Shown here in pieces: positions 24,114 to 32,778 of a stretch of 35,217 bases of DNA. The position numbers were made by a program, and so were the translations under genes. The stretch comes from UBA7703 sp034926785. GTDB taxonomy: Bacteria > Bacillota > Clostridia > Christensenellales > CAG-138. The DNA lies in assembly GCA_034926785.1 (NCBI GenBank), contig JAYFQU010000038.1, positions 1 through 35,217 of the forward strand. The letters are read 5' to 3'. Under the pieces are notes generated by a model. The model searched no databases and was not told where the DNA came from. It saw only the letters and a list, made by a program, of their open reading frames with translations. Each line of letters begins with the position of its first letter. Within the stretch, counting starts at the first letter, position 1.

Positions 24114-27100
24114 ATGAATATCGACGATCGCTGGGTCTGCTCCCGTTGTCTGCACCTGCTGGAACGCAATCAACGCTGCGGTAACTGCGGCTTTTCGGAG
24201 GCGGACTATGTGGCAAAAGCGCATCATCTGCCGCCGGAAGCCCTGCTCAAAAACCGATACCTGGTTGCGTGCGCGCTCGGCGAGGGGGGCTTTGGCATCA
24301 CCTATGCCGGATGGGATCTCACGCTCGACAAGCCGATTGCCATCAAGGAATATTATCCCGCGGGGCTGAGCGGCCGCGACGCGGAGAAGACTTTTCACAT
24401 TCAACTGACCGGCGGCGCGGGCAGCAGCTGGTTTTATGCGGGGAGGGAACGCTTCCTGCGGGAGGCGCGCATCCTCGCCATGCTATCCGGTGTGCGCGGC
24501 ATTGTTCCGGTTCGAGATTTTTTTGAAGAAAACGAAACCGCCTATATCGTTATGGACTTCATCCATGGCGAGAGCCTGCGCGAATTCAGCCGTCATGCGG
24601 ATGGAAAGCTGCCTGCCGGAGAGCTTCTTTCGCTGCTTCGCCCTGTTGTGGATGCGCTGATTCTCGTGCATCAGTCCGGCATCCTGCACCGCGATATCAG
24701 CCCGGACAACATCATCATCGATCGCACGGGCACGGCATGGCTCATCGACTTTGGCGCGGCGGAGGAGATTCGTCCGGAGTATGAGGATAAGAGCCACGCC
24801 ATTATTCTGCGCAAGGGTTACACCCCTCTGGAGCAATACGACTCGCACGGTCAGCAGGGCCCCTGGTCGGACGTCTACGCGCTGGCCGCAACCGTCTACG
24901 ACCTGCTCTGCGGAGAAGCGCCGGAAGAAGCAATCCTCCGCACCGGGCGGGATCCGCTTCGCGCGCCCCGCGCGCGGGGCGCGCGCGTCAGCCGCCGCCT
25001 GCAACGCGCGGTCTTGCACGGGCTCGCGCTCAAGGTTTCCGATCGCCCGCTGAATATGGAGCACTTTCGCAGTGAGCTGTATCACCTGCCGCTTCCTTCG
25101 GACCTTCGCCGGCGCCGAACGTTTACGCGCGCTTTTCTCGGCCTGTGCGCCATCCTGCTGCTGGTTGGCGGCTGTGTCGCGCTGAATCAAACCGTCGGCC
25201 TGCCGGCAAAGGACGGCTTGCGCTTTCGCATCTACGCCGGCGGGGTGTCTCTCTCCGCCTATTCGGGCAGCGGCGCGCAGATCGCTCTGCCGGCTCGTTT
25301 TCTGGGCTTGCCCGTGCGCGCCGTCGCCCGCGAGGCGCTGCGCGAACAGGCCACTCTCCAAACGCTCACCCTGCCCCAGACACTGCGCGAAGTCGGCGAC
25401 CTCGCGTTTTCGGAATGCGCGTCGCTCACGCATATCGAACTGCCGGACGGCGTCGCCGCCATCGGCGCATACGCGTTTGCGGGCTGTGAAAGCCTGGGCA
25501 GCGTAACCATTCCGGACAGCGTGACAACCATCGACGCCACCGCGTTTGAAGGCTGTTCCGATTCTCTGGTGCTCTCGGGCTCCGACCGCTCCGCCGCGAA
25601 GGCCTTTGCCGACACACATGGCAGGCTGTATTGCAATCCATCCCGGTTTTCCTATCGGCTTTCCAACGGCGCGGCGGTGATTGAACAATACAATGGCGAT
25701 GAGACGCGCGTGGTTGTTCCGGGCTATATCGACGGGTTTCCCGTCGCGGCGATCGGCAAGCATGCGTTTGCCGGCTCCGACGTCGGCGAGGTCATCGTGT
25801 CCAACGGGGTTAGGCGTGTGGAGCAGTCCGCGTTTGCAAGCTGTTTCTCCCTCACCTCGGTCTTCCTTCCCCCAAGCGTTACGATGATCGGTGACGGCGC
25901 ATTTTACGACTGCCCCGCGCTCGCCGGCGTCTCGCTCTCCCAAGGGCTTCAGTCCATCGGTTCGCAGGCCTTTGCCAATGATCGGGCGCTCGGCGCCATA
26001 TCGCTTCCCAGTTCTCTTTCGTCGCTCGGAACCTCCGCCTTTGAAGGCTGCTCAAGCCTTCGATCCGTTACGATTCCAGCAACGTTGACCTCGCTTCCCG
26101 AAGCGGCTTTTTACTACTGCGATCAGCTCGCTTCGATCTCCCTGTCAGAAGGGCTGCGCGTGATCGGGCCCCGCGCGTTCCAAGGCTGCGCATCGCTGCA
26201 ACAGCTCCAACTGCCGGAGGGCGTGGAGGAGATCGGCGAACAGGCGTTTGGCGGCTGTGCCTCGCTGCAAACCCTGTATGTGCCAAAGACGGTTCGCGCA
26301 ATCGGCACGACGGCATTTGGCACAAACGAAGGCGAATATTCCACGCTCTGCCGGAATCTGACCGTCATCGGCTATGGCAACGCAGCGGCGAGTCGCGCGG
26401 CTGCCTTTGCCGGAATCTCATATGACGACGCCGCCCGCTGGGAAGCGCAAAACCTGTTTTCCTATACGGTGGAAGACGGCTGCGTAACCCTGACCGGGTA
26501 TAGCGGAAGCGCAGTTCAACTCGTTTTGCCAACCTATCTGGAAGGGATGCCCGTCACCGCCATCGGCGTGGATGCCTTCTCCGACCTCGCCTCGCTGGAG
26601 TCGGTTGTGCTTCCACACAGACTGGAGGTCATCGAGAACTCCGCGTTTGGCTATTGCGCCAACCTCAGGCGGGTTACGTTTCCGCCCTCACTCCGGCGGA
26701 TCGACTACTATGCGTTCTATCGCTGCAACCTGGACAGCGTAGCCCTGCCGGACAGCGTAACCACCCTCGGCTACAACGTATTTGAGGAAAACCTGCATTT
26801 GACCAAGGCCTCTCTCGGCAGCGGACTGACCGGTCTGGATTCCACCGTCTTCTCCGGCTGCTCTGCGTTGGAGACGCTGGAAATCGCATCGGCCGGCAGC
26901 GTCGCAGGGTTCTCCGGTTCCCCCGCCCTGCGCACCGTGGTGCTCGGCGGTGGTGTTCGCGCCATACTTTCCGGCGCATTCGCGGACTGCCCCGCGCTTA
27001 AAAACGTCTATTGTTCCAGCGGTGTCGTCAGCATTGCGAACGATGCATTCGACGCGCGCGCAGGATTCACGCTCCATGCCGACGGCGGCTCATTTGCCGC

Positions 27101-27146
27101 CGCCTATTCAAAGCAACGCGGTATTCGTTTTTCCGAATATCCATAA
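24114..27146 (+). CDS. Zinc-ribbon Ser/Thr kinase with outside BspA-type leucine-rich repeats
   Basis: This protein has 1010 residues from the ATG at 24114 (AAAGGA 6 nt upstream). The order is a zinc ribbon (Cys9, Cys12, Cys22, Cys25), a kinase domain (about 48-325), a membrane segment (about 338-357) and a long outside region (about 370-1005). Kinase features are GEGGFG (56-61), Lys78, Glu117, HRDISPDN (Asp194) and DFG (212-214); the APE motif is changed to TPLEQY. The outside region is built of LRR_5/BspA-like repeats such as 'IGAYAFAGCESLGSVTIPDSVTTI', in three blocks of about 3, 8 and 7 repeats separated by short 'YxxxxGxxxIxxYxG' lead-ins. BspA-type repeats in other bacteria bind host or bacterial surface molecules. 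The layout is that of a single-pass receptor kinase with its ligand region at the C-terminus. It is followed 62 bp later by a third kinase. Confidence 0.93.
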   Translation: MNIDDRWVCSRCLHLLERNQRCGNCGFSEADYVAKAHHLPPEALLKNRYLVACALGEGGFGITYAGWDLTLDKPIAIKEYYPAGLSGRDAEKTFHIQLTGGAGSSWFYAGRERFLREARILAMLSGVRGIVPVRDFFEENETAYIVMDFIHGESLREFSRHADGKLPAGELLSLLRPVVDALILVHQSGILHRDISPDNIIIDRTGTAWLIDFGAAEEIRPEYEDKSHAIILRKGYTPLEQYDSHGQQGPWSDVYALAATVYDLLCGEAPEEAILRTGRDPLRAPRARGARVSRRLQRAVLHGLALKVSDRPLNMEHFRSELYHLPLPSDLRRRRTFTRAFLGLCAILLLVGGCVALNQTVGLPAKDGLRFRIYAGGVSLSAYSGSGAQIALPARFLGLPVRAVAREALREQATLQTLTLPQTLREVGDLAFSECASLTHIELPDGVAAIGAYAFAGCESLGSVTIPDSVTTIDATAFEGCSDSLVLSGSDRSAAKAFADTHGRLYCNPSRFSYRLSNGAAVIEQYNGDETRVVVPGYIDGFPVAAIGKHAFAGSDVGEVIVSNGVRRVEQSAFASCFSLTSVFLPPSVTMIGDGAFYDCPALAGVSLSQGLQSIGSQAFANDRALGAISLPSSLSSLGTSAFEGCSSLRSVTIPATLTSLPEAAFYYCDQLASISLSEGLRVIGPRAFQGCASLQQLQLPEGVEEIGEQAFGGCASLQTLYVPKTVRAIGTTAFGTNEGEYSTLCRNLTVIGYGNAAASRAAAFAGISYDDAARWEAQNLFSYTVEDGCVTLTGYSGSAVQLVLPTYLEGMPVTAIGVDAFSDLASLESVVLPHRLEVIENSAFGYCANLRRVTFPPSLRRIDYYAFYRCNLDSVALPDSVTTLGYNVFEENLHLTKASLGSGLTGLDSTVFSGCSALETLEIASAGSVAGFSGSPALRTVVLGGGVRAILSGAFADCPALKNVYCSSGVVSIANDAFDARAGFTLHADGGSFAAAYSKQRGIRFSEYP

Positions 27147-27208
27147 CATCGAGGCGGTCATTCATCGGGTCAGAGAACCGAAATTCCATATCATCTGAGG
27201 AGAATCCT

Positions 27209-29473
27209 ATGTCCATCACCAATCTAGATCTCGTCTGCATCAACTGCATGCACGAAAAGCCGGACAGCGGCGTCTGCCCATACTGCGGGTTCGACGAATC
27301 GCAATACGAACCCTCTCCGCACCATCTGCCGCCGCGCAGCATCCTCGGCGGAAAATGCCTCGTCGGACGCGTGCTCGGCGAGGGCGGATTCGGCATCACC
27401 TATCTGGGTTGGGACCTAAACCTCGACCTCAAGCTCGCGATCAAGGAATATTATCCGACGGGTTATGTCACGCGAACCAATACGACCACCACGACCGTCA
27501 CCCCGTTTCACGGGGAGAAGACGGAGTTTTTCTCCAAGGGCCGCTCGCGCTTCATCGACGAGGCGAAAACGCTCGCGAAATTCTACACCCTGCCGGGCGT
27601 TGTCTCCGTGCGCGATTTCTTTCTCGAAAACGGCACCGCATATATCGTCATGGAGTTTGTGGAGGGGGAAACCCTCAAACAGCGCCTCGCACGCCTTGGC
27701 GGAAAGATGTCCGCAGCGGAGGTTTTCGATCTCATTCGCCCATTGATGCGCTCGCTCAGCGAGATGCACGCGACGGGTTTGATCCACCGCGACATCAGCC
27801 CGGACAACATCATGATTACGCCGGAAGGAAACGTGAAGCTCATCGACTTCGGCGCCGCGCGGGACTATCTCGACAGCGGGAACCACAGTCTCTCCGTGAT
27901 GCTCAAGCCCGGCTATGCGCCGGAGGAGCAGTATTTTGCGCGCGGCCAGCAGGGGCCGTGGACGGATATCTACGCGCTTTGCGCAACCATCTACCGGGCG
28001 ATTACGGGCGCAACCCCGCCGGAGTCCGTCGAGCGCCTGCGTCATGACGAGCTGCAGGCCCCCTCACGGCTCGGCGCCTCCATCTCCCCCGCGCAGGAAG
28101 GCGCTCTCCTCAAGGGCCTGGCGGTCTCCCAGGACGACCGCTGGCAGAATATCCCCGAGCTGTACGCCGCGCTGTATCCGGCGGACGGGCGCGTGGTCGA
28201 AATGAAGCAGCCGGAGAAACAAAAGAAGGCTGTTGACCACAATGCGCATACGGATACCGGCTCCGATAGAAAAACAGGCTGGCTGTCTACACTCCGGAAA
28301 AAGTCCGCGGCGTTTTTCAAAACCTTCTCCTCGCCCAAGCGCTTGTTGACGATCGCTTGCCCCCTGGCTGGTCTGTTCATGATCATTTTGGTCATTGTGA
28401 CGGTTGGCGCAAGTGCTAAAAAGAAGACCGTCACCCAGATAAACGATTATCTTGAACAAGGCGATTTTGATTCCGCAATGGTCCTCATACAAAAAATTGA
28501 TGTGGATGACAAATCATATGATACGGCGCTCTATGAAGCTGCGCAAAACCTGCTCAAAGAAGGTGACTTTGAACACGCAAGCCTCATTACCGAGAGAATT
28601 GTCGACACAAATAACTTGGATATTACCCCTCTTAACGATGAAATCACCTATCAGAGGATTCAAGCATTGCTTGATCAAGGTGATGAACAGGCGGCCGAGC
28701 CCCTCATTGAGAACATAAAAAATGAGGACCAATATGATAAACAATCCTTGTATTCCGATGTTGCGGCAATTCGGATTAAACGTGAGTTTTCGGATTTGAA
28801 CATTGTGGACGCCATTGTGGATTTGATTCATTTAAAGGATACCGATGCCGAGAGGGCGGCCGATTTAATCGATTCCTATGCAGAGGATATCTATCAGTAT
28901 GGTGTCTCACAGTACCATGAGAACATTCTTGATGAATCAGAAACCGTGTTTTCTTTGCTCGACCCAGAATATCAGCGCACCAAGGATTATCTGCTGCTGA
29001 TGCAGATAACCCGGATTATCAAATTGGAGCTGTTAGATTGGGATTGGGATGATAAAGACGATCCGGAAAGAGTGCTCGCACAGGAACTCGTCAAAATTGC
29101 CGACTTTGAAAACGCTGGCGAAATTCTCATGACAAATCAAAAGATCGCGGTCCTGTTTTTCGATGGCGGTTGGACGGGCGGATCAAAACACTTCTTCATT
29201 ACACCCAGAGGGAAGAGGGTCTCTACCAGCATTTTAGACAAATTAGACAAAAAAAATGTTGAATATTACGACCAGAGTTGGAATATCCCAGGACTATCTT
29301 CAGAATACTGCAGCATTAGCAAAGGTGAATTCTATCAGAGGGCGGATAATCGGCTTTTCACAATCAGTAAAAAGATCGCTCGCTTTACTGTAATTGATGC
29401 AAACACGATTTCAATTTATGTTTACTCAAGTGGAACGAGCTATACGCTAAATCGGGACTTCCCTCTGCATTGA
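27209..29473 (+). CDS. Zinc-ribbon Ser/Thr kinase with outside helical-repeat region
   Basis: This 754-residue protein starts at 27209, with GAGGAG 6 nt upstream; the frame is open further back but without a start signal. It has a zinc ribbon (Cys10, Cys13, Cys23, Cys26), a kinase domain (about 49-325) with GEGGFG, Lys79, Glu118, HRDISPDN (Asp195), DFG (213-215) and APEEQY, and a membrane segment (about 378-400). The C-terminal region (about 405-754) first has TPR-like helical pairs ('DYLEQGDFDSAMVLIQKI', 'LLKEGDFEHASLITERI', 'LLDQGDEQAAEPLIENI') and then a beta-rich end. A Thr-rich stretch (NTTTTTVTP, 91-99) sits between the lysine strand and helix C. The DNA of the outside region is clearly more AT-rich than the kinase part, hinting at a separate origin. 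A terminator follows at 29598. Confidence 0.92.
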   Translation: MSITNLDLVCINCMHEKPDSGVCPYCGFDESQYEPSPHHLPPRSILGGKCLVGRVLGEGGFGITYLGWDLNLDLKLAIKEYYPTGYVTRTNTTTTTVTPFHGEKTEFFSKGRSRFIDEAKTLAKFYTLPGVVSVRDFFLENGTAYIVMEFVEGETLKQRLARLGGKMSAAEVFDLIRPLMRSLSEMHATGLIHRDISPDNIMITPEGNVKLIDFGAARDYLDSGNHSLSVMLKPGYAPEEQYFARGQQGPWTDIYALCATIYRAITGATPPESVERLRHDELQAPSRLGASISPAQEGALLKGLAVSQDDRWQNIPELYAALYPADGRVVEMKQPEKQKKAVDHNAHTDTGSDRKTGWLSTLRKKSAAFFKTFSSPKRLLTIACPLAGLFMIILVIVTVGASAKKKTVTQINDYLEQGDFDSAMVLIQKIDVDDKSYDTALYEAAQNLLKEGDFEHASLITERIVDTNNLDITPLNDEITYQRIQALLDQGDEQAAEPLIENIKNEDQYDKQSLYSDVAAIRIKREFSDLNIVDAIVDLIHLKDTDAERAADLIDSYAEDIYQYGVSQYHENILDESETVFSLLDPEYQRTKDYLLLMQITRIIKLELLDWDWDDKDDPERVLAQELVKIADFENAGEILMTNQKIAVLFFDGGWTGGSKHFFITPRGKRVSTSILDKLDKKNVEYYDQSWNIPGLSSEYCSISKGEFYQRADNRLFTISKKIARFTVIDANTISIYVYSSGTSYTLNRDFPLH

Positions 29474-29597
29474 TACCTTTTTGTGCGCAGACTCCATTCG
29501 CGTTATCTTTGCTTACCTAGGCCGCCGAACCGATACGCTCACCCGTTCCTGACGCGCCCTGCCACATCGGATCACGAACCCTCGCCCAAACAACAAT

Positions 29598-29634
29598 CGC
29601 CGCGGAGAACCACTCCGCGGCGCTAATGTTTTTG
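29598..29634. terminator. Bidirectional terminator between convergent genes
   Basis: A perfect CGCCGCGGAG/CTCCGCGGCG stem (29598-29607 with 29613-29622) closes a 5-nt loop. On the plus strand CTAATGTTTTT follows; on the minus strand ATTGTTGTTT follows. It lies between the third kinase gene and the convergent HAD gene and can serve both. Confidence 0.8.
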
Positions 29635-29674
29635 GCTGTATCCTTTTTCTCCCTATGGATTTGTCCGGTTCCGG

Positions 29675-30325
29675 CTACAGCAACCCCGGCACCTCGCAAA
29701 GGCTCTCGATGAGCGTGGCGCCGAGCGTCTCCAGATGCGCCCTGGACTGATGCCCGGAGATCAAAATCGCGCTGCCGCAGCCGATCGACGAAGCGATCTC
29801 AAAATCGTGATCCGTATCCCCGATAAACATCGCCCGGGCGGGATCCACGCCGCTCTCGCGCAAAAACTCCTTCGCATAGTCCGCCTTGCCGTTCGCGAGG
29901 TTGTTGCTGCCGCCGATGACACGCTCAAAATATCGCTCGAGGTCAAAGTGCCTCACCTGCTCGTCCAGCTTTTCCTGTCCGGTTGCGGAGAGCAGCACCT
30001 GCCGCGCGCCGCTATTGAGGACGGCGGAGAGCGCTTCCTCCACGCAGGGCTGCAGAGGGCAGAGCGGGAACCGCTCGGCATACATCGCAACAAACTGGCG
30101 TGAGATATTCTCAAACGGCTCGGTTTCGAAGTTGTACCCCATGCGCCGATAATAGTCGATCACAGGAAATGTAAAGTACGTGCGATATTCCTCCACATCC
30201 CGCATAAGGCGCATGCCGCGCTCCAGGCGCATATCATTTGCAATGCGGTAGCAAAGCTCGGTATCGTCCAGCAGAGTTCCGTTCCAGTCCCAGATAACCA
30301 GATCAATTTTGCGGGGAGAAGCCAT
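29675..30325 (-). CDS. HAD-superfamily phosphatase
   Basis: This 216-residue cytosolic hydrolase is of the phosphoglycolate-phosphatase-like kind. The four HAD motifs are visible: DWNGTLLDD (nucleophile Asp13 and Asn15 instead of the usual second Asp), LLSATG (Ser), the Lys of NGKADYAKEF, and GDTDHDFE (acidic pair). A helical cap lies between motifs I and II. The DxN variant at motif I occurs in members of the superfamily and may affect the acid-base step. AGGTGA precedes the ATG by about 6 nt. It follows the DUF2804 gene by 45 bp in the same direction, so the two are probably co-transcribed. The substrate cannot be told from the sequence. Confidence 0.88.
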   Translation of the reverse strand: MASPRKIDLVIWDWNGTLLDDTELCYRIANDMRLERGMRLMRDVEEYRTYFTFPVIDYYRRMGYNFETEPFENISRQFVAMYAERFPLCPLQPCVEEALSAVLNSGARQVLLSATGQEKLDEQVRHFDLERYFERVIGGSNNLANGKADYAKEFLRESGVDPARAMFIGDTDHDFEIASSIGCGSAILISGHQSRAHLETLGATLIESLCEVPGLL

Positions 30326-30370
30326 TTATTTCACCTGTTTCTGCCCGCAGCGCGCACACGGGCTGATATT

Positions 30371-31399
30371 TTACCACTTATTATGCACTTTTTCAGCAAA
30401 GCACAAAAAGCGATTGAGCCTGATTTTTTCACCGTCATCCAGCGTCAGCGTGCCACTCAGGTATCCAAACACCTGATGTTGATCGGACAGCAGCGGACCG
30501 ACGCTGGTGCAGGCCGCGCGGTCGAGAATCGGTTCAAACGCGGCTTCAAACCGTCCATCGTTGGAAGAGAAAATCCAGGGCGAAAGATAATCCTCTTTTC
30601 CGTCCTTGAGGGGGATATGGAAGGTCAGCCGATCCAGTTTATGGGCAATCCCATCCACAAACACCATGTTCTCGGAAGCGGCGCTGACATCGCCAAAGCC
30701 ATAGCCGATGTTGAAACCAACCGTATGGCCGCCTACCACGCCCTGCCCCGCGCCCCAGTACCAGGTGTTTTCATAGGTCCAGACGCCGCGTCCCCAGTCC
30801 AGAAGGCCGAAGGAATCCAGGGGGTCAAAGCTGCGCGTCACGCCGCCGAGCGTGAAGCTGCCGGAGGCGCGCATAGCGATAATTTTTTGATTATAGTAGA
30901 ACGCCGCCTTTTTCTCCGCAAACGGGGTGGCGATCACCATCGTATCCCGCGGCGCGCCGCTAAGCAGAATGTCGCAGTCAAACGGTTTGTCCCCATCGAA
31001 CGAATCGAGATGAAACTTCAGCCGCCGCCCGCCCGCCTCATGGGTAAAGGAACCGGAAGCACCCTTGACATGCTTGACGACGTCGCCCGCCTCCGAACTC
31101 GCCGGGAAATTCGTTCTGCCAAACGGGAGCCAAAACATCGGGGAGACGGTCTTCTCCGTCCGCGCTTCAAAATCCAGAAACGAGGCGGAGAGTAAGCCCA
31201 TATAGGAGTTGTCCGCAATGGTCAGCGCAACGCCGTATCTTCCGTTATGGATCAGATAGTAATCCCATTCCTTAATCCGCATCGCTCCGCCTTTGATCGC
31301 CTTGCGATCATAGGCTTTCACCAGAGAGGTGGCGTATCCGGCCTCGGAAAGCGCACCCTTTGCGTCGAGCAGCGGGCCACTGGAAAGAAGATGCTGCAT
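30371..31399 (-). CDS. DUF2804-family protein
   Basis: This 342-residue protein matches the DUF2804 family by its aromatic-rich core, including DWGRGVWTYENTWYWGAG and the GFNIGYGFGD segment around residues 205-245. There is no signal peptide or membrane segment. The predicted fold is beta-rich, and relatives are sometimes compared with lipocalin or hydroxyneurosporene-synthase-like proteins, but no function is established. The ATG at 31399 is chosen because AGGAGG stands 10 nt upstream and because the promoter at 31473-31501 would leave almost no leader for the earlier GTG at 31462. It leads a two-gene operon with the HAD phosphatase. Confidence 0.87.
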   Translation of the reverse strand: MQHLLSSGPLLDAKGALSEAGYATSLVKAYDRKAIKGGAMRIKEWDYYLIHNGRYGVALTIADNSYMGLLSASFLDFEARTEKTVSPMFWLPFGRTNFPASSEAGDVVKHVKGASGSFTHEAGGRRLKFHLDSFDGDKPFDCDILLSGAPRDTMVIATPFAEKKAAFYYNQKIIAMRASGSFTLGGVTRSFDPLDSFGLLDWGRGVWTYENTWYWGAGQGVVGGHTVGFNIGYGFGDVSAASENMVFVDGIAHKLDRLTFHIPLKDGKEDYLSPWIFSSNDGRFEAAFEPILDRAACTSVGPLLSDQHQVFGYLSGTLTLDDGEKIRLNRFLCFAEKVHNKW

Positions 31400-31472
31400 G
31401 GCAAAACGTCCTCCTAATATTCCATTCGAAATGAAGTTAAGACGGGCAGACAGCTGGTTCACCGTCTTTTTT

Positions 31473-31501
31473 ATTATACGCGGTTACAGGATTGCGCGCA
31501 A
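31473..31501 (-). promoter_or_regulatory. Promoter of the DUF2804-HAD operon
   Basis: On the minus strand, TTGCGC (31496-31501) and a perfect TATAAT (31473-31478) are 17 bp apart. The expected leader to the start at 31399 is about 67 nt. Confidence 0.65.
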
Positions 31502-31768
31502 GAAAGGCGCCCCGCTGTTTCATGCACGAAAGCAACCTGGCCGATCCTCCACGACAGATTCGTTTTTTCTGCTTTCAGGAACAAACCGGGCTAAAACACG
31601 CGGAATAACGTTAGGATGCTATGGAATTGGATTTTTTTACGTCAGCCGAATTTGAAATGCGAATTGTATCCCATGCAATTCAAATAGCCTAACCCACGGA
31701 CAATGCTTTAGCGGGCCAACCTTCCAGCTAATCGAGGGATCACGGCAAATCGGGAATCTGTTCACTCG
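31502..31768. other. Intergenic gap, no gene seen
   Basis: This stretch lies between the EamA stop codon and the DUF2804 promoter. It holds a GAATTG/CAATTC inverted repeat (31661-31681) without a T-tract. No ORF has coding character, and no clear terminator for the transporter gene was found. Confidence 0.45.
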
Positions 31769-32668
31769 TTATGTTCTCGTAACGTTTGCCGTATATACCC
31801 CTATGAGAATTACCGTTGCGCCTATACCCTGGTAAACGGTAAATGTCTCCTTCAGCAAGATTGCCCCGGCGATAACGGACACCACAGTCGCAACTCCGAT
31901 GAAAGAGGACGTACGATTAACCCCAATTCTGGAAATTGCCACATTCGATAAAAAGAACGCCGCTATCGAACAGCCAATCCCCTGATAGAGAACCGCTGCA
32001 GCAAAGGCGCTGTCGTTTAACGGCAACATCGCCAATTGCCCAATCGTGCCGGTGGCCATTGCTTCGCAGATTGCAAGGCCCCCAAAAACGACCGCCCCCA
32101 CCACCAGCATGATATATGTAATCTCCGTTCCGGTGTAATCCGCGGCTTTTTCAACAAACACACTGTATTGCGCATAGGACATCACCGCCATAAGCAGAAA
32201 TGCATATCCTGCAAAAGACCGGCTTGAAGCCGCACCGACAGCAAACACCGTAATCAGTACGCCGAGCAACGTAACCAAGACCCCCGCAATTTGCCAGTTA
32301 GAAGGCTTCTTTTTCAGCAGCAATGCGGACGCCACCAACGAAGCAACCGGAATGCAGGCAAGGAAAACGCCACTTTCGGATGCTGTCGTATCTCTGATTC
32401 CCATCGTTTCCCCGACAAAATAGAGGAATGGACTGAAGAATGCCACAAGCAGCAGGGGCTTGATCGGCTTCCCTTTCAGATTGATCCTGATCAAGCCAAC
32501 GCCAATACCAAGGCTCATCAGAACCGCAGCAATAAAGAACCGCCATCCCAGCAAAGCAAATACGCCCGCTGTCTGCGTTACCTTCTTTGTGAATAGGTAG
32601 CTCAACCCAAACAGTAATTCGCAGCCGAGAGCGGAAAGGCTGCCAATCATCCTATCGTTCTGTTTCAT
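31769..32668 (-). CDS. EamA/DMT-family transporter
   Basis: This 299-residue integral membrane protein has about ten hydrophobic segments in two repeated halves of five, as in the drug/metabolite transporter superfamily (EamA type). The first half starts with LLFGLSYLFTKKVTQTAGVFALLGWRFF and the second half repeats the pattern after about residue 150, ending with LLKETFTVYQGIGATVILIGV, a typical EamA end. Members export amino acids, drugs or metabolites; the substrate here cannot be told. The ATG at 32668 has AGGAAAGAAGAA upstream, a weak and spread-out ribosome binding site. It is transcribed away from the VanZ-like gene. Confidence 0.9.
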   Translation of the reverse strand: MKQNDRMIGSLSALGCELLFGLSYLFTKKVTQTAGVFALLGWRFFIAAVLMSLGIGVGLIRINLKGKPIKPLLLVAFFSPFLYFVGETMGIRDTTASESGVFLACIPVASLVASALLLKKKPSNWQIAGVLVTLLGVLITVFAVGAASSRSFAGYAFLLMAVMSYAQYSVFVEKAADYTGTEITYIMLVVGAVVFGGLAICEAMATGTIGQLAMLPLNDSAFAAAVLYQGIGCSIAAFFLSNVAISRIGVNRTSSFIGVATVVSVIAGAILLKETFTVYQGIGATVILIGVYTANVTRT

Positions 32669-32763
32669 GCGATTCTTCTTTCCTCATCCATTGACGTTGA
32701 TCCCGCTACAATCTCAGAAAACGCGGTTTGTCACCATATTTTCTCAAATGATCGTACAGATTA

Positions 32764-32772
32764 TGTTATAAT
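32764..32772 (+). promoter_or_regulatory. Extended -10 promoter directly before a start codon
   Basis: TGT-TATAAT (32764-32772) is an extended -10 box. Its end is only 6 bp before the ATG at 32779, so transcription should begin at or next to that ATG. No good -35 box lies at the proper distance and no ribosome binding site lies before the ATG, which together suggest a leaderless mRNA. Confidence 0.55.
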
Positions 32773-32778
32773 ACCCGA

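Noticed and set aside
24483..25943. Minus-strand ORF of 486 codons opposite the LRR kinase
   Set aside because: It is the antisense shadow of a clearly recognisable kinase-LRR gene and has no recognisable protein features.
32669..32778. Leftward promoter for the EamA gene in the divergent gap
   Set aside because: GTGACA-like and CATAAT-like hexamers exist but not at workable spacing, so I could not place a promoter.
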